Counted from the first letter of the stretch, positions 31,069 to 45,579 are shown. The stretch: 60,770 nucleotides of DNA from Rossellomorea aquimaris (GCF_008180865.1 NZ_VTEX01000008.1:1-60770), one strand, 5' to 3'. Numbers and translations: made by a program. Notes: generated by a model not told the origin, from the letters alone.

Positions 31069-33147
31069 ATGCCTAGAGAGTTCTCCTTAGAAAACACTCG
31101 TAATATCGGTATCATGGCTCACATCGATGCTGGTAAAACAACTGCAACTGAGCGTATCCTATTTTATACAGGTCGTATCCATAAAATTGGAGAAACTCAC
31201 GAAGGTGCTTCTCAAATGGACTGGATGGAGCAAGAGCAAGAACGTGGTATCACTATCACTTCTGCTGCGACAACAGCTCAATGGAAAGGCCATCGTATTA
31301 ACATCATCGATACACCGGGACACGTAGACTTCACTGTTGAAGTTGAGCGTTCATTGCGTGTACTTGATGGTGCAGTTGCAGTACTTGATGCTCAATCTGG
31401 TGTTGAGCCTCAAACTGAAACTGTTTGGCGCCAAGCAACAACTTACGGGGTTCCCCGTGTTGTGTTCGTTAACAAAATGGACAAAATCGGTGCTGACTTC
31501 CTTTACTCTGTTGGGACACTTCATGAACGTCTACAAGCGAATGCGCATCCTATTCAGCTTCCAATCGGTGCTGAGGATGATTTCGAAGGTATCATCGACT
31601 TAGTTGAAATGAAAGCTTACTTCTATGAAGATGACCTTGGAACACGTGCAGAAGCTCGTGACATTCCTGAAGAGTACAAAGATCAAGCTGATGAATACCG
31701 CGGAAAGTTAATTGAAGCAGTTTCTGAACTTGATGAAGAGCTTATGATGAAGTACTTAGAAGGTGAAGAGCTTTCTAACGAAGAAATCAAAGCTGCTATC
31801 CGTGCGGCTACACTGACTGTTGAGTTCTACCCGGTAGTTTGTGGATCTGCATTTAAAAACAAAGGGGTTCAATTATTAATTGACTCAGTTATTGACTATC
31901 TTCCAGCACCAACAGATGTTGAAGATATCAAAGGTTTTGTTCCTGATACAGAAGAAGAAGTAACTCGTCCATCAGCTGACGATGCGCCATTCTCTGCATT
32001 AGCGTTCAAAGTTGCAACTGACCCTTATGTTGGTAAATTAACATTCTTCCGTGTGTACTCAGGAACATTAGATTCTGGTTCATACGTTAGAAACTCTTCT
32101 AAAGGTAAACGTGAGCGCGTAGGACGTATCCTGCAAATGCACGCTAACTCCCGTGAAGAAATCTCTACTGTTTACGCTGGAGACATTGCAGCGGCAGTTG
32201 GTCTGAAAGATACAAGTACTGGAGATACACTATGTGATGAAAAGAGTCTTGTTATTCTAGAATCAATGGTGTTCCCAGAGCCGGTTATCTCTCTATCTGT
32301 TGAGCCTAAATCAAAGGCCGACCAAGATAAAATGACTACTGCTCTACAAAAACTTCAAGAGGAAGATCCAACATTCCGTGCGCATACTGACCAGGAAACT
32401 GGACAGGTTATCATCGCAGGTATGGGTGAGCTTCACTTAGATATCATCGTTGACCGTATGAAACGTGAATTCAAAGTAGAAGCAAACGTAGGAGCTCCTC
32501 AAGTATCTTACCGTGAGACTTTCCGTGATACGGCTAAAGTTGAAGGTAAGTTCGCTCGTCAATCTGGTGGACGTGGACAATTCGGACACGTTTGGATCGA
32601 ATTCTCACCTAACGAAGAAGGTAAAGGTTTCGAATTCGAGAACGGTATCGTCGGTGGTGTTGTTCCTCGTGAATACATCCCTGCAGTACAAGCCGGTCTA
32701 TCTGATGCTTTAGAAAATGGTGTCTTAGCTGGTTTCCCACTTGTTGATGTTAAAGCAAGATTATTCGATGGTTCATACCATGACGTTGACTCCTCTGAGA
32801 TGGCGTTCAAAATCGCTGCATCAATGGCACTTAAGAATGCTGCTTCTAAATGTAAGCCAGTTATCCTTGAGCCAATGATGAAGGTAGAGGTTGTTATCCC
32901 TGAGGAATACCTTGGAGATATCATGGGTGATGTAACTTCTCGTCGTGGACGCGTAGAAGGTATGGAAGCGCGCGGTAACGCTCAAGTCGTTAAAGCGTTC
33001 GTACCACTATCTGAAATGTTTGGATATGCAACATCTCTTCGTTCTAACACACAAGGACGTGGAACATACTCCATGCACTTCGATCACTATGAAGAAGTAC
33101 CTAAATCGATTTCTGAAGAAATCATCAAAAAAAATAAAGGTGAATAA
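31069..33147 (+). CDS. fusA: EF-G, translation elongation factor G
   Basis: 692 aa, five-domain translocase GTPase. G motifs: AHIDAGKTT (17-25), DTPGH (switch II) and NKMD; the effector segment ITITSAATT is present. Domain IV and V blocks follow ([32 protein letters not shown]). It moves tRNA and mRNA through the ribosome and, with RRF, recycles ribosomes. AAGGAGAAAGACC precedes the ATG. Confidence 0.98.
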   Translation: MPREFSLENTRNIGIMAHIDAGKTTATERILFYTGRIHKIGETHEGASQMDWMEQEQERGITITSAATTAQWKGHRINIIDTPGHVDFTVEVERSLRVLDGAVAVLDAQSGVEPQTETVWRQATTYGVPRVVFVNKMDKIGADFLYSVGTLHERLQANAHPIQLPIGAEDDFEGIIDLVEMKAYFYEDDLGTRAEARDIPEEYKDQADEYRGKLIEAVSELDEELMMKYLEGEELSNEEIKAAIRAATLTVEFYPVVCGSAFKNKGVQLLIDSVIDYLPAPTDVEDIKGFVPDTEEEVTRPSADDAPFSALAFKVATDPYVGKLTFFRVYSGTLDSGSYVRNSSKGKRERVGRILQMHANSREEISTVYAGDIAAAVGLKDTSTGDTLCDEKSLVILESMVFPEPVISLSVEPKSKADQDKMTTALQKLQEEDPTFRAHTDQETGQVIIAGMGELHLDIIVDRMKREFKVEANVGAPQVSYRETFRDTAKVEGKFARQSGGRGQFGHVWIEFSPNEEGKGFEFENGIVGGVVPREYIPAVQAGLSDALENGVLAGFPLVDVKARLFDGSYHDVDSSEMAFKIAASMALKNAASKCKPVILEPMMKVEVVIPEEYLGDIMGDVTSRRGRVEGMEARGNAQVVKAFVPLSEMFGYATSLRSNTQGRGTYSMHFDHYEEVPKSISEEIIKKNKGE

Positions 33148-33176
33148 TTGATTTATTCGCTTTTATAAAGTATAAA
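33148..33176 (+). promoter_or_regulatory. Promoter of tuf
   Basis: TTGATT (33148-33153) and TATAAA (33171-33176), 17-bp spacer, starting directly after the fusA stop codon. It gives tuf extra transcription beyond the str operon, fitting the need for abundant EF-Tu. Confidence 0.7.
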
Positions 33177-33199
33177 TACTAATGTAAGCAATAGTTGTG

Positions 33200-33227
33200 T
33201 CAGAGGTGGTTTTATAGCTATCTCTGA
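33200..33227 (+). promoter_or_regulatory. Hairpin in the tuf 5' leader
   Basis: TCAGAGGTGG pairs with CTATCTCTGA over 10 bp with two wobbles, loop TTTTATAG. No T-run follows. It lies about 20 nt after the expected start site and could stabilise the tuf mRNA; that role is inference. Confidence 0.45.
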
Positions 33228-33276
33228 GGCATCCAAAATATACTTATTTTCTTTAAAATCAAAGGAGGATTTTCAA

Positions 33277-34467
33277 ATGGGTAAGGAAAAATTTGATCGT
33301 TCCAAGCAACATGCGAATATCGGTACAATCGGTCACGTTGACCACGGTAAAACAACTCTAACAGCTGCAATCACAACTACACTTCACAAGAAGTATGGTC
33401 GTGGAACTGCAATGGCATATGACCAAATTGACGGTGCTCCAGAAGAAAGAGAACGTGGAATCACAATCTCTACTGCGCACGTTGAGTATGAAACTGATAC
33501 TCGTCACTATGCACACGTTGACTGCCCAGGACATGCTGACTATGTTAAAAACATGATCACTGGTGCTGCACAAATGGATGGTGGGATCCTAGTAGTTTCT
33601 GCTGCTGATGGCCCAATGCCACAAACTCGTGAGCACATCCTTCTTTCTCGTCAAGTAGGTGTTCCATACCTAGTTGTATTCATGAACAAATGTGACATGG
33701 TAGACGACGAAGAGCTACTTGAATTAGTAGAAATGGAAGTACGTGACCTTCTTTCTGAGTACGATTTCCCTGGCGATGACGTACCAGTAATCAAAGGTTC
33801 TGCTCTTAAAGCTCTTGAAGGAGAAGCTGAGTGGGAAGAAAAAATCTACGAACTTATGGAAGCTGTAGATAGCTACATCCCAACTCCAGAGCGTGACACT
33901 GAAAAGCCATTCATGATGCCTGTTGAGGATGTATTCTCAATCACAGGTCGTGGTACAGTTGCTACTGGTCGTGTTGAGCGTGGACAAGTTAAAGTTGGAG
34001 ACACTATCGACATCATCGGTCTTTCTGAAGAGCCAAAATCTACTACTGTAACAGGTGTAGAAATGTTCCGTAAGCTTCTTGACTATGCTGAAGCTGGAGA
34101 CAACATCGGTGCACTACTTCGTGGTGTAGCTCGTGAAGATATCCAACGTGGACAAGTACTTGCTAAGCCAGGTACAATCACTCCACACACAAAGTTCAAA
34201 GCAGAAGTTTATGTTCTTTCTAAAGAAGAGGGTGGACGTCACACTCCATTCTTCACTAACTACCGCCCACAGTTCTACTTCCGTACAACTGACGTAACTG
34301 GTATCTGTAACCTTCCTGAAGGTGTAGAAATGGTTATGCCTGGCGATAACATCGAAATGACTGTTGAGCTTATCGCTCCAATCGCTATCGAAGAAGGTAC
34401 TAAGTTCTCTATCCGTGAGGGTGGACGTACTGTAGGTGCTGGAGTAGTAGCTACAATCACTGAGTAA
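33277..34467 (+). CDS. tuf: EF-Tu, translation elongation factor Tu
   Basis: 396 aa. GTPase motifs [14 protein letters not shown] (with the switch-II region) and NKCD are present, followed by the two beta-barrel domains; [14 protein letters not shown] and [17 protein letters not shown] are typical. It delivers aminoacyl-tRNA to the A site. AAAGGAGGATTTTCAA precedes the ATG. Codon use is strongly biased, as expected of one of the most abundant proteins. Confidence 0.98.
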   Translation: MGKEKFDRSKQHANIGTIGHVDHGKTTLTAAITTTLHKKYGRGTAMAYDQIDGAPEERERGITISTAHVEYETDTRHYAHVDCPGHADYVKNMITGAAQMDGGILVVSAADGPMPQTREHILLSRQVGVPYLVVFMNKCDMVDDEELLELVEMEVRDLLSEYDFPGDDVPVIKGSALKALEGEAEWEEKIYELMEAVDSYIPTPERDTEKPFMMPVEDVFSITGRGTVATGRVERGQVKVGDTIDIIGLSEEPKSTTVTGVEMFRKLLDYAEAGDNIGALLRGVAREDIQRGQVLAKPGTITPHTKFKAEVYVLSKEEGGRHTPFFTNYRPQFYFRTTDVTGICNLPEGVEMVMPGDNIEMTVELIAPIAIEEGTKFSIREGGRTVGAGVVATITE

Positions 34468-34479
34468 TCATTGATATCA

Positions 34480-34515
34480 AAAACAGATGGACATCATGTC
34501 CATCTGTTTTTTTGT
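34480..34515 (+). terminator. Terminator after tuf
   Basis: AAACAGATGGACA and TGTCCATCTGTTT form a 13-bp stem around a 3-nt loop, followed by a T-run. It isolates the str operon from the S10 operon. Confidence 0.9.
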
Positions 34516-34855
34516 TTAAAATAGCTATACCATTTAGACGTACTACAACGTTTTTGATAATGGGGCTGACGAGTTTCTTCTATATAGTATAGTACTTGTT
34601 CATTTATGTTGATCAACCTTCAGTAGATATTTTGAAAATGAAATATTTTGGCTTATGACACACACTTCATTTTATATATACTGCTTGATAAGTAATTGAA
34701 ACACTAAGTTGATTGGAGCATCCCGGAGCGGAAATGGAAATCAACAAGCACTCACTCTTGAGAAAATATTATAAATCAGAGCTATATAAGAATGATTAAT
34801 ATTTCCCTTTGGATTAAAGTCCTTTAATCCACTAACATTGTTATATTTAATATTG
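34516..34855. other. tuf-rpsJ intergenic region
   Basis: AT-rich non-coding DNA. In B. subtilis ybaC lies between tuf and rpsJ; no such gene or clear remnant is present. The only recognisable item is a shrunken palindromic repeat at 34708-34745, listed separately. Confidence 0.5.
34708..34745. repeat. Internally deleted copy of the GTTGATT...AATCAAC palindrome
   Basis: The ends (GTTGATTGGA; GCATCC/TGGAGCGGAAAT-like and AATCAAC) match the two extremities of the complete 126-nt element at 56195-56320. The centre is missing and GGAAAT is duplicated near the right end. It is a 38-nt derivative with the terminal inverted repeat intact. Confidence 0.65.
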
Positions 34856-34902
34856 TGAAAATACCACATAACCTTGAAAATACCACGGTTCGTTTGTATA
34901 AT
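34856..34902 (+). promoter_or_regulatory. Upstream S10-operon promoter with a direct repeat
   Basis: TTGAAA (34874-34879) and TATAAT (34897-34902), 17-bp spacer. TGAAAATACCAC occurs twice, at 34856-34867 and 34875-34886, the second copy overlapping the -35. The 19-bp period places both on nearly the same DNA face, so they could be a protein-binding site. Confidence 0.65.
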
Positions 34903-34935
34903 AAAGAAAGTGTGCAAAACATAAAGAATTTGTAA

Positions 34936-35412
<477 letters not shown>

Positions 35413-35447
35413 TTCATAAAAACCATAATTATTAGGAGGTGTGACTT

Positions 35448-36077
35448 ATGACCAAAGGAATCTTAGGAAGAAAGATTGGTATGACTCAAGTTTTCGCTGA
35501 AAACGGTGATCTTATCCCTGTAACTGTTATCGAAGCTGCTCAAAACGTGGTACTTCAAAAGAAATCTATCGATGTTGATGGCTACGAAGCTATCCAAGTA
35601 GGTTTTGAAGACAAACGTGAAAAGCTTTCTAACAAACCAGAGAGAGGCCACGTTGCTAAAGCTGAAACTGCTCCTAAGCGCTTCATCCGTGAAATCCGCG
35701 GTGTAAACGTAGAAGAGTACGAAGTTGGTCAAGAAGTCAAAGTTGATATTTTCGCGGCAGGCGAAATCGTAGATGTAACAGGAGTTTCAAAAGGTAAAGG
35801 ATTCCAAGGTGCTATCAAGCGTCATAACCAATCTCGCGGACCTATGTCCCATGGTTCTCGTTACCACCGTCGTCCTGGTTCAATGGGTCCTGTTGATCCA
35901 AACCGTGTATTCAAAGGTAAATTACTACCTGGACGTATGGGCGGAGAGCAAATTACAATTCAAAACCTTGAAATTGTAAAAGTTGATGCAGATCGTAACC
36001 TTATCTTAGTTAAAGGTAATGTACCTGGACCTAAGAAACAACTGATCAAAGTAAAATCAGCTATTAAAGCAAACTAA
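35448..36077 (+). CDS. rplC: 50S ribosomal protein L3
   Basis: 209 aa. L3 reaches the peptidyl-transferase centre; the central extension [17 protein letters not shown] and [14 protein letters not shown] are signatures. It also stimulates Mini-III (mrnC, in this window) on 23S precursors in Bacillus. AGGAGGTGTGACTT precedes the ATG. Confidence 0.97.
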   Translation: MTKGILGRKIGMTQVFAENGDLIPVTVIEAAQNVVLQKKSIDVDGYEAIQVGFEDKREKLSNKPERGHVAKAETAPKRFIREIRGVNVEEYEVGQEVKVDIFAAGEIVDVTGVSKGKGFQGAIKRHNQSRGPMSHGSRYHRRPGSMGPVDPNRVFKGKLLPGRMGGEQITIQNLEIVKVDADRNLILVKGNVPGPKKQLIKVKSAIKAN

Positions 36078-36107
36078 TAGAACTTTTCAAGAAAGGAGGA
36101 AACAAGA

Positions 36108-36731
36108 ATGCCGAAAGTAGCATTATTTAACCAAAGCGGTTCTAAAGTTGGTGATATCGAACTTAATGACACTGTTTTTGGTATCGAACCAAACAAACAT
36201 GTAATGTTTGAAGCAGTATTGATGCAAAGAGCTTCTTTACGTCAAGGGAATCACAAAGTAAAAAATCGTTCTGAAGTACGTGGCGGTGGGCGTAAGCCTT
36301 GGCGTCAAAAAGGAACTGGCCGTGCTCGTCAAGGGTCAATCCGTTCTCCACAATGGCGCGGTGGTGGTACTGTATTTGGACCAGTTCCACGCAGCTACAG
36401 CTACAAACTTCCTAAGAAGGTCCGTCGCTTAGCGATCAAATCTGCTCTTTCTTCTAAAGTAGTAGAAGAAAACATCTTAGTATTAGAAGCATTATCATTC
36501 GATGCTCCTAAAACAAAAGAATTTGCTAACGTTCTTAAAGGTCTATCTGTTGATTCTAAAACATTAGTAATCACTGATGGCATCGACGAAAACGTAGCAC
36601 TTTCTGCTCGTAACATCCCTGGTGTAACTGTTGTTCCTGCTGATGGAATTAGCGTTCTGGATGTATTAGGACACGACAAACTAGTGATCACTAAATCAGC
36701 TGTTGAAAAAGTAGAGGAGGTGCTTGCATAA
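36108..36731 (+). CDS. rplD: 50S ribosomal protein L4
   Basis: 207 aa. The long basic loop lining the exit tunnel is seen at about residues 45-95 ([19 protein letters not shown]), a region where macrolide-resistance changes occur; it is wild-type-like here. The globular part follows. Its stop overlaps the rplW start by one base (TAATG). Confidence 0.97.
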   Translation: MPKVALFNQSGSKVGDIELNDTVFGIEPNKHVMFEAVLMQRASLRQGNHKVKNRSEVRGGGRKPWRQKGTGRARQGSIRSPQWRGGGTVFGPVPRSYSYKLPKKVRRLAIKSALSSKVVEENILVLEALSFDAPKTKEFANVLKGLSVDSKTLVITDGIDENVALSARNIPGVTVVPADGISVLDVLGHDKLVITKSAVEKVEEVLA

Positions 36732-37015
36732 TGGATGTACGTGAAATCATTAAGCGCCCCGTAATTACAGAGGCTTCAACTGATCTTATGTCTGAGAAAA
36801 AGTATACTTTCGAAGTTGATACTAGAGCTAACAAAACTCAAGTAAAAGACGCTGTTGAAGAAATCTTTGACGTGAAAGTAGATAAAGTTAACATCATGAA
36901 CTACAAAGGTAAGTTCAAACGTATGGGTAAACACGCTGGTTACACTAACAAGCGTCGTAAAGCAATCGTTAAGCTTACTGCTGATAGTAAAGAAATCGAA
37001 TTCTTTGAAGTATAA
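36731..37015 (+). CDS. rplW: 50S ribosomal protein L23
   Basis: 94 aa. [13 protein letters not shown] and the loop [19 protein letters not shown] identify L23, which lies at the tunnel exit and docks trigger factor and SRP. Translation is coupled to rplD. The extended loop is shorter than in archaeal relatives, as normal in Firmicutes. Confidence 0.96.
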   Translation: MDVREIIKRPVITEASTDLMSEKKYTFEVDTRANKTQVKDAVEEIFDVKVDKVNIMNYKGKFKRMGKHAGYTNKRRKAIVKLTADSKEIEFFEV

Positions 37016-37025
37016 AATTCTTTAA

Positions 37026-37877
<852 letters not shown>

Positions 37878-37880
37878 CGG

Positions 37881-37919
37881 GATTGTACTACGGTTCCTGA
37901 AAAGAGCCGTAGATCAATC
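37881..37919 (+). promoter_or_regulatory. Strong hairpin between rplB and rpsS
   Basis: GATTG/CAATC, a 2x2 internal loop, then CTACGGTTC (37888-37896) pairing with GAGCCGTAG (37904-37912) around CTGAAAA. No T-run follows; it ends 18 nt before rpsS, just before its Shine-Dalgarno. Likely a processing or stability element inside the S10 operon. Confidence 0.55.
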
Positions 37920-37937
37920 ACGAAGGGAGGTTCAAAC

Positions 37938-38216
37938 ATGGGTCGTAGCTTAAAAAAAGGACCTTTTGTTGATGATCATTTAATGAGTAAGGTTGAGAAA
38001 TTGAACGAAACTGAAGGCAAACAAGTTGTTAAAACTTGGTCTCGTCGCTCAACGATCTTCCCAGCATTCATCGGTCACACTATCGCAGTTTACGATGGTC
38101 GTAAACATGTACCTGTATACGTCACTGAAGACATGGTAGGACACAAGCTTGGTGAATTCGCACCATCTCGTACTTACAAAGGTCATGCAAGTGATGATAA
38201 GAAAACAAGACGCTAA
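37938..38216 (+). CDS. rpsS: 30S ribosomal protein S19
   Basis: 92 aa. [35 protein letters not shown] and [11 protein letters not shown] are conserved S19 blocks. It forms a 30S-head complex with S13, also in this window. AAGGGAGGTTCAAAC precedes the ATG. Confidence 0.97.
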   Translation: MGRSLKKGPFVDDHLMSKVEKLNETEGKQVVKTWSRRSTIFPAFIGHTIAVYDGRKHVPVYVTEDMVGHKLGEFAPSRTYKGHASDDKKTRR

Positions 38217-38235
38217 TTGAGAGGAGGGTATCCTA

Positions 38236-38577
38236 ATGCAAGCAAAAGCTGTTGCAAGAACAGTACGTATTGCTCCTCGTAAAGTACGTTTAGTCGTTGA
38301 TCTAATCCGAGGTAAGCAAGTTGGAGAAGCGGTTGCTATCTTAAAGCATACACCTAAAGCTGCTTCACCAGTAATCGAAAAAGTACTTAAGTCTGCTATT
38401 GCGAACGCAGAGCACAACTTTGACATGGATATTAATAGCCTAGTGGTAACTGAGGCTTATGTAAATGAAGGACCAACACTTAAACGTTTCCGTCCTCGTG
38501 CGATGGGACGTGCAAGTCAAATTAACAAACGTACAAGTCACATTACACTTGTCGTATCAGAAAAGAAGGAGGGATAA
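38236..38577 (+). CDS. rplV: 50S ribosomal protein L22
   Basis: 113 aa. The beta-hairpin lining the exit tunnel contains [20 protein letters not shown], the macrolide-relevant loop, without deletion. [20 protein letters not shown] is the typical N-terminus. GAGAGGAGGGTATCCTA precedes ATG 38236. Confidence 0.97.
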   Translation: MQAKAVARTVRIAPRKVRLVVDLIRGKQVGEAVAILKHTPKAASPVIEKVLKSAIANAEHNFDMDINSLVVTEAYVNEGPTLKRFRPRAMGRASQINKRTSHITLVVSEKKEG

Positions 38578-38580
38578 GCT

Positions 38581-39867
<1,287 letters not shown>

Positions 39868-39887
39868 ATGAGAGGAGGTTTGCTTAA

Positions 39888-40564
<677 letters not shown>

Positions 40565-40604
40565 TAGATATTTAGCATTGGGCCATTCAAGGAGGTGCGA
40601 TGAA

Positions 40605-40916
40605 ATGCATGTAAAAAAAGGCGATAAAGTAATGGTCATTACTGGGAAAGATAAAGGCAAAACAGGTGTTGTTCTTGCTTCATTCCCTAAGAAAGACCGA
40701 GTGCTAGTTGAAGGAATCAACGTTGTAAAAAAACACGCTAAGCCTTCACAGATGAACCCGCAAGGCGGAATCATCAGCCAAGAAGCATCTATCCATGTAT
40801 CAAATGTTATGCTTCTAGATCCGAAATCTAACGAGCCAACTCGTGTAGGTTATAAGACAGAAGACGGCAAAAAAGTACGTGTAGCAAAAAAATCAGGTGA
40901 AGTTCTAGATAAATAG
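40605..40916 (+). CDS. rplX: 50S ribosomal protein L24
   Basis: 103 aa. [19 protein letters not shown] contains the KOW motif. It initiates 50S assembly near the tunnel exit. ATG 40605 gives the exact family N-terminus; GGAGGTGCGATGAA precedes it and includes an out-of-frame ATG at 40600. Confidence 0.96.
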   Translation: MHVKKGDKVMVITGKDKGKTGVVLASFPKKDRVLVEGINVVKKHAKPSQMNPQGGIISQEASIHVSNVMLLDPKSNEPTRVGYKTEDGKKVRVAKKSGEVLDK

Positions 40917-40942
40917 TACGATTAAGAAGGGAGGTATTCTGA

Positions 40943-41482
40943 ATGAACCGCCTAAAAGAAAAATTTCAACAAGAAATCAGTCCAGCTCTAGTGAGCAAAT
41001 TCAATTACAAATCAGTAATGGAAGTACCTAAAGTTGAAAAGATCGTTGTCAACATGGGTATCGGTGAAGCTGTTCAAAATTCAAAAGCTCTTGATGTAGC
41101 TGTTGATGAGTTGACTCAAATCACTGGTCAAAAGCCAGTTGTAACGAAAGCTAAAAAATCTATCGCAGGCTTCCGTCTTCGTGAAGGTATGCCTATCGGT
41201 GCAAAAGTTACTCTTCGTGGAGAGCGTATGTACCAATTCTTAGATAAATTAATTTCTGTTTCACTTCCACGTGTACGTGACTTCCGTGGTGTTTCTAAAA
41301 AAGCATTCGACGGTCGCGGTAACTACACATTAGGAGTTAAAGAGCAATTGATTTTCCCTGAGATTGACTATGATAAAGTGTCTAAAGTACGTGGTATGGA
41401 TATCGTAATCGTAACAACTGCGAACACAGACGAAGAAGCTCGTGAATTATTGACACAAATCGGAATGCCATTCCAAAAGTAA
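40943..41482 (+). CDS. rplE: 50S ribosomal protein L5
   Basis: 179 aa. [34 protein letters not shown] and the P-site loop GLPIGAK-like [11 protein letters not shown] are seen. L5 binds 5S rRNA and bridges to S13. GGGAGGTATTCTGA precedes the ATG. Confidence 0.97.
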   Translation: MNRLKEKFQQEISPALVSKFNYKSVMEVPKVEKIVVNMGIGEAVQNSKALDVAVDELTQITGQKPVVTKAKKSIAGFRLREGMPIGAKVTLRGERMYQFLDKLISVSLPRVRDFRGVSKKAFDGRGNYTLGVKEQLIFPEIDYDKVSKVRGMDIVIVTTANTDEEARELLTQIGMPFQK

Positions 41483-41692
<210 letters not shown>

Positions 41693-41722
41693 TACCCTAT
41701 ATTGGGAAGGAGGTAAATTATT

Positions 41723-42121
41723 ATGACAATGACAGATCCAATTGCAGATTTGCTTACTCGCATCCGTAATGCGAACATGGTTCGTCACGAAAGATTAGAA
41801 GTTCCTGCTTCTAACATCAAGAAAGAAATTGCAGAAATCCTTAAACGTGAAGGTTTCGTACGTGACGTAGAATATGTAGAAGATAACAAGCAAGGAGTTA
41901 TCCGCATTTTCTTAAAATATGGAGCAAACAACGAACGTGTAATTACTGGATTAAAGCGTATCTCTAAACCTGGTTTACGTGTATATGCAAAATCTACAGA
42001 AGTACCTAGAGTATTAAACGGTTTAGGTATCGCACTTGTTTCTACTTCTACAGGTGTTTTAACTGATAAAGAAGCTCGTGCTCAACAAGTAGGCGGAGAA
42101 GTACTAGCTTACGTTTGGTAA
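41723..42121 (+). CDS. rpsH: 30S ribosomal protein S8
   Basis: 132 aa. [20 protein letters not shown] and the C-terminal [20 protein letters not shown] are diagnostic. S8 binds the central 16S domain; in E. coli it represses the spc operon, but no comparable site is obvious here. GGGAAGGAGGTAAATTATT precedes the ATG. Confidence 0.97.
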   Translation: MTMTDPIADLLTRIRNANMVRHERLEVPASNIKKEIAEILKREGFVRDVEYVEDNKQGVIRIFLKYGANNERVITGLKRISKPGLRVYAKSTEVPRVLNGLGIALVSTSTGVLTDKEARAQQVGGEVLAYVW

Positions 42122-42151
42122 TATTTTTTATATGAATGGAGGTGCAACAGG

Positions 42152-42691
42152 ATGTCACGTGTAGGAAAACTACCAATCGAAATTCCATCTGACGTTACTC
42201 TAACAGTAGGTGAAGATAACACTGTAACTGTAAAAGGACCTAAAGGGGAACTTTCTCGTACATTCAATTCTGATATTAAAGTTGAATTGGAAGGAAACGT
42301 AGCAACAGTTACTCGCCCTTCTGATGCAAAAGAACACCGCGCGTTACACGGTACAACTCGTGCCCTAATCGCAAACATGGTTGAAGGTGTATCTAAAGGA
42401 TTCCAAAGAAATCTTGAGCTAGTCGGTGTAGGTTACCGTGCTCAAAAACAAGGTACTAAGCTTGTACTTAACGTTGGTTACTCTCACCCAGTTGAGATCG
42501 AACCAGAACAAGGTATCGAGATCGAAGTACCGGCAAACACAAAGATATCTATTAAAGGTATCGATAAAGAACGTGTTGGAGCATTAGCTGCAAACATTCG
42601 TGCTGTACGCTCTCCTGAGCCTTACAAAGGAAAAGGTATTCGCTACGAAGGTGAATATGTTCGTCGTAAAGAAGGTAAAACAGGTAAATAA
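42152..42691 (+). CDS. rplF: 50S ribosomal protein L6
   Basis: 179 aa, two repeated RNA-binding domains; [19 protein letters not shown] and the C-terminal [20 protein letters not shown] are characteristic. It sits near the sarcin-ricin loop and factor-binding site. GGAGGTGCAACAGG precedes the ATG. Confidence 0.97.
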   Translation: MSRVGKLPIEIPSDVTLTVGEDNTVTVKGPKGELSRTFNSDIKVELEGNVATVTRPSDAKEHRALHGTTRALIANMVEGVSKGFQRNLELVGVGYRAQKQGTKLVLNVGYSHPVEIEPEQGIEIEVPANTKISIKGIDKERVGALAANIRAVRSPEPYKGKGIRYEGEYVRRKEGKTGK

Positions 42692-42724
42692 TGCCGCGTA
42701 GGCAAAAGAAAGGAGTGACCGTAG

Positions 42725-43087
42725 GTGATTACTAAGCCAGATAAGAACAAAACACGTAAGAAGAGACATGCTCGTGTCCGTTCAAAAATTACTGGAACTG
42801 AAACTCGTCCTCGTTTGAACGTTTTCCGTTCTAACAAAAATATCTACGCTCAACTTATCGATGACGTGAACGGTGTTACTCTAGTAAGTGCATCTTCTCA
42901 AGATAAAGATTTCGATCTAGACTCAGCCGCTACTATCGATGCAGCAGCAAAAGTTGGAGAACTAGTTGCGAAACGTGCAGTAGATAAAGGAATGAAATCC
43001 GTGGTATTTGACCGTGGAGGATATTTATATCATGGCCGTATCAAGGCTTTAGCTGAAGCAGCTCGTGAAAACGGCTTAGAATTTTAA
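42725..43087 (+). CDS. rplR: 50S ribosomal protein L18
   Basis: 120 aa. Basic N-terminus [20 protein letters not shown] and [20 protein letters not shown] identify L18, which binds 5S rRNA with L5. GTG 42725 is used; AAAGGAGTGACC lies just upstream and no nearer ATG is in frame. Confidence 0.96.
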   Translation: MITKPDKNKTRKKRHARVRSKITGTETRPRLNVFRSNKNIYAQLIDDVNGVTLVSASSQDKDFDLDSAATIDAAAKVGELVAKRAVDKGMKSVVFDRGGYLYHGRIKALAEAARENGLEF

Positions 43088-43110
43088 TAAAAAAAGGAGG
43101 GACAATCCAG

Positions 43111-43611
43111 ATGCGTCGTATTGATCCAAGTAAACTAGAATTTGAAGAACGCGTAGTTACAATCAATCGTGTTGCGAAAGTTGTTAAAGGTGGACGTCGT
43201 TTCCGTTTCGCTGCTCTTGTAGTAGTAGGCGACAAAAACGGTCACGTTGGTTTCGGAACTGGTAAAGCTCAGGAAGTACCTGATGCAATCCGTAAAGCGA
43301 TTGAAGATGCGAAGAAAAATCTAATTGAAGTTCCTATGGTTGATGGTACTACACCTCACCTAGTAACTGGACGATTTGGTGCTGGTCAAATTCTGATCAA
43401 ACCTGCTTCTGCGGGTACAGGAATTATCGCCGGTGGACCTGTTCGTGCCGTACTTGAATTAGCTGGTGTTCAAGATATCCTATCTAAATCTTTAGGATCT
43501 AACACTCCAATTAACATGGTTCGCGCTACTATCGAAGGTTTAAAACAATTAAAGCGTGCTGAAGACGTTGCAAAATTACGTGGTAAATCAGTAGAAGAGA
43601 TATTAGGATAA
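43111..43611 (+). CDS. rpsE: 30S ribosomal protein S5
   Basis: 166 aa. The dsRNA-binding-like N-terminal domain ([20 protein letters not shown]) and the loop [18 protein letters not shown], site of spectinomycin-resistance changes, are wild-type-like. It acts at the mRNA entry channel and in decoding accuracy. AAAGGAGGGACAATCCAG precedes the ATG. Confidence 0.97.
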   Translation: MRRIDPSKLEFEERVVTINRVAKVVKGGRRFRFAALVVVGDKNGHVGFGTGKAQEVPDAIRKAIEDAKKNLIEVPMVDGTTPHLVTGRFGAGQILIKPASAGTGIIAGGPVRAVLELAGVQDILSKSLGSNTPINMVRATIEGLKQLKRAEDVAKLRGKSVEEILG

Positions 43612-43624
43612 GGGAGGGATAACG

Positions 43625-43807
43625 ATGGCTAACAAACTAGAAATTACCCTCACTCGCAGTACAATTGGTCGTCCACAAGATCAACGTAAAACTGTTGAAG
43701 CTTTAGGACTTCGCAAATTGCATCAAACAGTTGAACAACAAGATAATGCTGCTATCCGCGGTATGATCAATAAAGTTGCTCACCTTGTAACGGTTACAGA
43801 AAAATAA
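43625..43807 (+). CDS. rpmD: 50S ribosomal protein L30
   Basis: 60 aa. [20 protein letters not shown] then [17 protein letters not shown] fits bacterial L30. AAGGGAGGGATAACG precedes the ATG. It sits between rpsE and rplO as in the conserved spc operon. Confidence 0.95.
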   Translation: MANKLEITLTRSTIGRPQDQRKTVEALGLRKLHQTVEQQDNAAIRGMINKVAHLVTVTEK

Positions 43808-43839
43808 TCGATTTCTTTCGAAAAAAAGGAGGTGCCGAC

Positions 43840-44280
43840 ATGAAATTACATGAGTTAAAGCCTACAGAAGGTTCACGTAAGGTCCGCAATCGTGTAGGAC
43901 GTGGTATTGGTTCAGGTAATGGAAAGACTTCTGGTAAAGGTCATAAAGGACAAAACGCTCGTTCAGGTGGCGGAACTCGTCCTGGCTTTGAGGGTGGTCA
44001 AACACCATTATTCCAACGTCTACCAAAACGTGGATTCACGAACATCAATCGTAAAGAATATGCAATCGTCAACCTTGACGCATTGAATCGCTTCGAAGAT
44101 GGTACAGAAGTTACTCCAGCTCTACTAGTAGAAACTGGCGTAGTGAGTAACGAAAAAGCGGGAATTAAGATTCTTGGTAAAGGTTCAATCGAGAAAAAGC
44201 TTACAGTAAAAGCACAAAAATTCTCAACCACTGCTAAAGAAGCTATCGAAGCTGCTGGCGGTACATCCGAGGTGATCTAA
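43840..44280 (+). CDS. rplO: 50S ribosomal protein L15
   Basis: 146 aa. The glycine/arginine-rich N-terminal extension ([20 protein letters not shown]) penetrates 23S r[21 protein letters not shown] is the family signature. Stop and secY start share one base (TAATG). Confidence 0.97.
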   Translation: MKLHELKPTEGSRKVRNRVGRGIGSGNGKTSGKGHKGQNARSGGGTRPGFEGGQTPLFQRLPKRGFTNINRKEYAIVNLDALNRFEDGTEVTPALLVETGVVSNEKAGIKILGKGSIEKKLTVKAQKFSTTAKEAIEAAGGTSEVI

Positions 44281-45572
44281 TGTTTCAAACTATCTCCAAT
44301 TTTATGCGCGTGGGTGATATAAGAAATAAAATTATTTTCACCCTTCTAATGTTAATAGTCTTTCGTCTTGGTACCTTCATTCCGGTGCCAAACGTAGACG
44401 CTAATGTATTGAAAATGCAAGACCAGGCAGGAATTCTCGGATTCCTGAATACATTTGGTGGCGGTGCACTGCAAAACTTCTCCATCTTTGCGATGGGAAT
44501 TATGCCTTACATTACTGCTTCTATCATCGTACAACTCCTGCAAATGGATGTTGTGCCGAAGTTTACAGAGTGGTCTAAGCAAGGTGAAGTCGGACGCCGA
44601 AAATTAGCTCAGTTCACACGTTATTTCACCATCGTTCTCGGATTCATCCAAGCTTTAGGTATGTCCTATGGCTTCAATAGAATATATGGTGGAATGCTTA
44701 TCCAAAGCCCGGGAGTTAGTACGTACCTACTAATAGCGTTAGTTCTAACAGCTGGTACGGCTTTTCTTATGTGGTTGGGTGAACAAATCACGGCTAAAGG
44801 TGTAGGGAATGGTATTTCGATCCTGATCTTTGCAGGTATTGTTGCTGCTATCCCTAACACAGTAAACCAAATCTATGCTCAACAAATTGAAGGGGCAGGC
44901 GAACAGCTCTTCCTTCGAATTGTGGTTCTTGCACTTCTTGTTTTAGCAGTTATTGCAATCGTGGTTGGTGTCGTGTTTATTCAACAAGCACTTCGTAAGA
45001 TTCCGATTCAATATGCAAAACGTTTAGTGGGGCGTAGTCCGGTTGGTGGACAATCAACACATCTACCGTTAAAGGTAAATGCTGCGGGTGTTATTCCAGT
45101 TATCTTTGCGATTTCTTTCATAATCACGCCACAGACCATTTCATCTTTCTTCGGAGAAAACGATGTGACAAGTACTATTCAGTACATCTTTGATTACACT
45201 AAACCAGTTGGTATGATCATCTATGTAGCTCTGATCGTTGCCTTTACGTATTTCTATGCTTTCATTCAAGTGAATCCAGAACAAATGGCTGAAAACTTGA
45301 AGAAGCAAGGTGGATATATCCCTGGTATTCGTCCAGGTAAAACCACACAAGAGTATCTCACTCGCGTTCTGTATCGTCTAACATTTGTTGGGGCAATCTT
45401 CTTAGCTGTCATCTCTATACTTCCTGTTTTCTTCATTAACTTTGCGGGATTACCTCCTGCAGCTCAAATCGGTGGAACAAGCTTACTCATCGTAGTAGGT
45501 GTTGCACTTGAGACAATGAAGCAACTGGAAGCACAGTTAGTGAAACGTCACTACAAAGGATTTATTAAATAA
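44280..45572 (+). CDS. secY: SecY, preprotein translocase channel
   Basis: 430 aa with ten membrane segments. GIMPYITASIIVQLL belongs to the lateral gate, TEWSKQGEVGRRKLAQFTRY to the first cytoplasmic loop, and the C-terminal cytoplasmic loop contains the SecA-contacting Arg region (KKQGGYIPGIRPG). Works with SecE (encoded earlier in this window) and SecA. Coupled to rplO, matching the universal spc layout. Confidence 0.97.
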   Translation: MFQTISNFMRVGDIRNKIIFTLLMLIVFRLGTFIPVPNVDANVLKMQDQAGILGFLNTFGGGALQNFSIFAMGIMPYITASIIVQLLQMDVVPKFTEWSKQGEVGRRKLAQFTRYFTIVLGFIQALGMSYGFNRIYGGMLIQSPGVSTYLLIALVLTAGTAFLMWLGEQITAKGVGNGISILIFAGIVAAIPNTVNQIYAQQIEGAGEQLFLRIVVLALLVLAVIAIVVGVVFIQQALRKIPIQYAKRLVGRSPVGGQSTHLPLKVNAAGVIPVIFAISFIITPQTISSFFGENDVTSTIQYIFDYTKPVGMIIYVALIVAFTYFYAFIQVNPEQMAENLKKQGGYIPGIRPGKTTQEYLTRVLYRLTFVGAIFLAVISILPVFFINFAGLPPAAQIGGTSLLIVVGVALETMKQLEAQLVKRHYKGFIK

Positions 45573-45579
45573 GAGGGTT

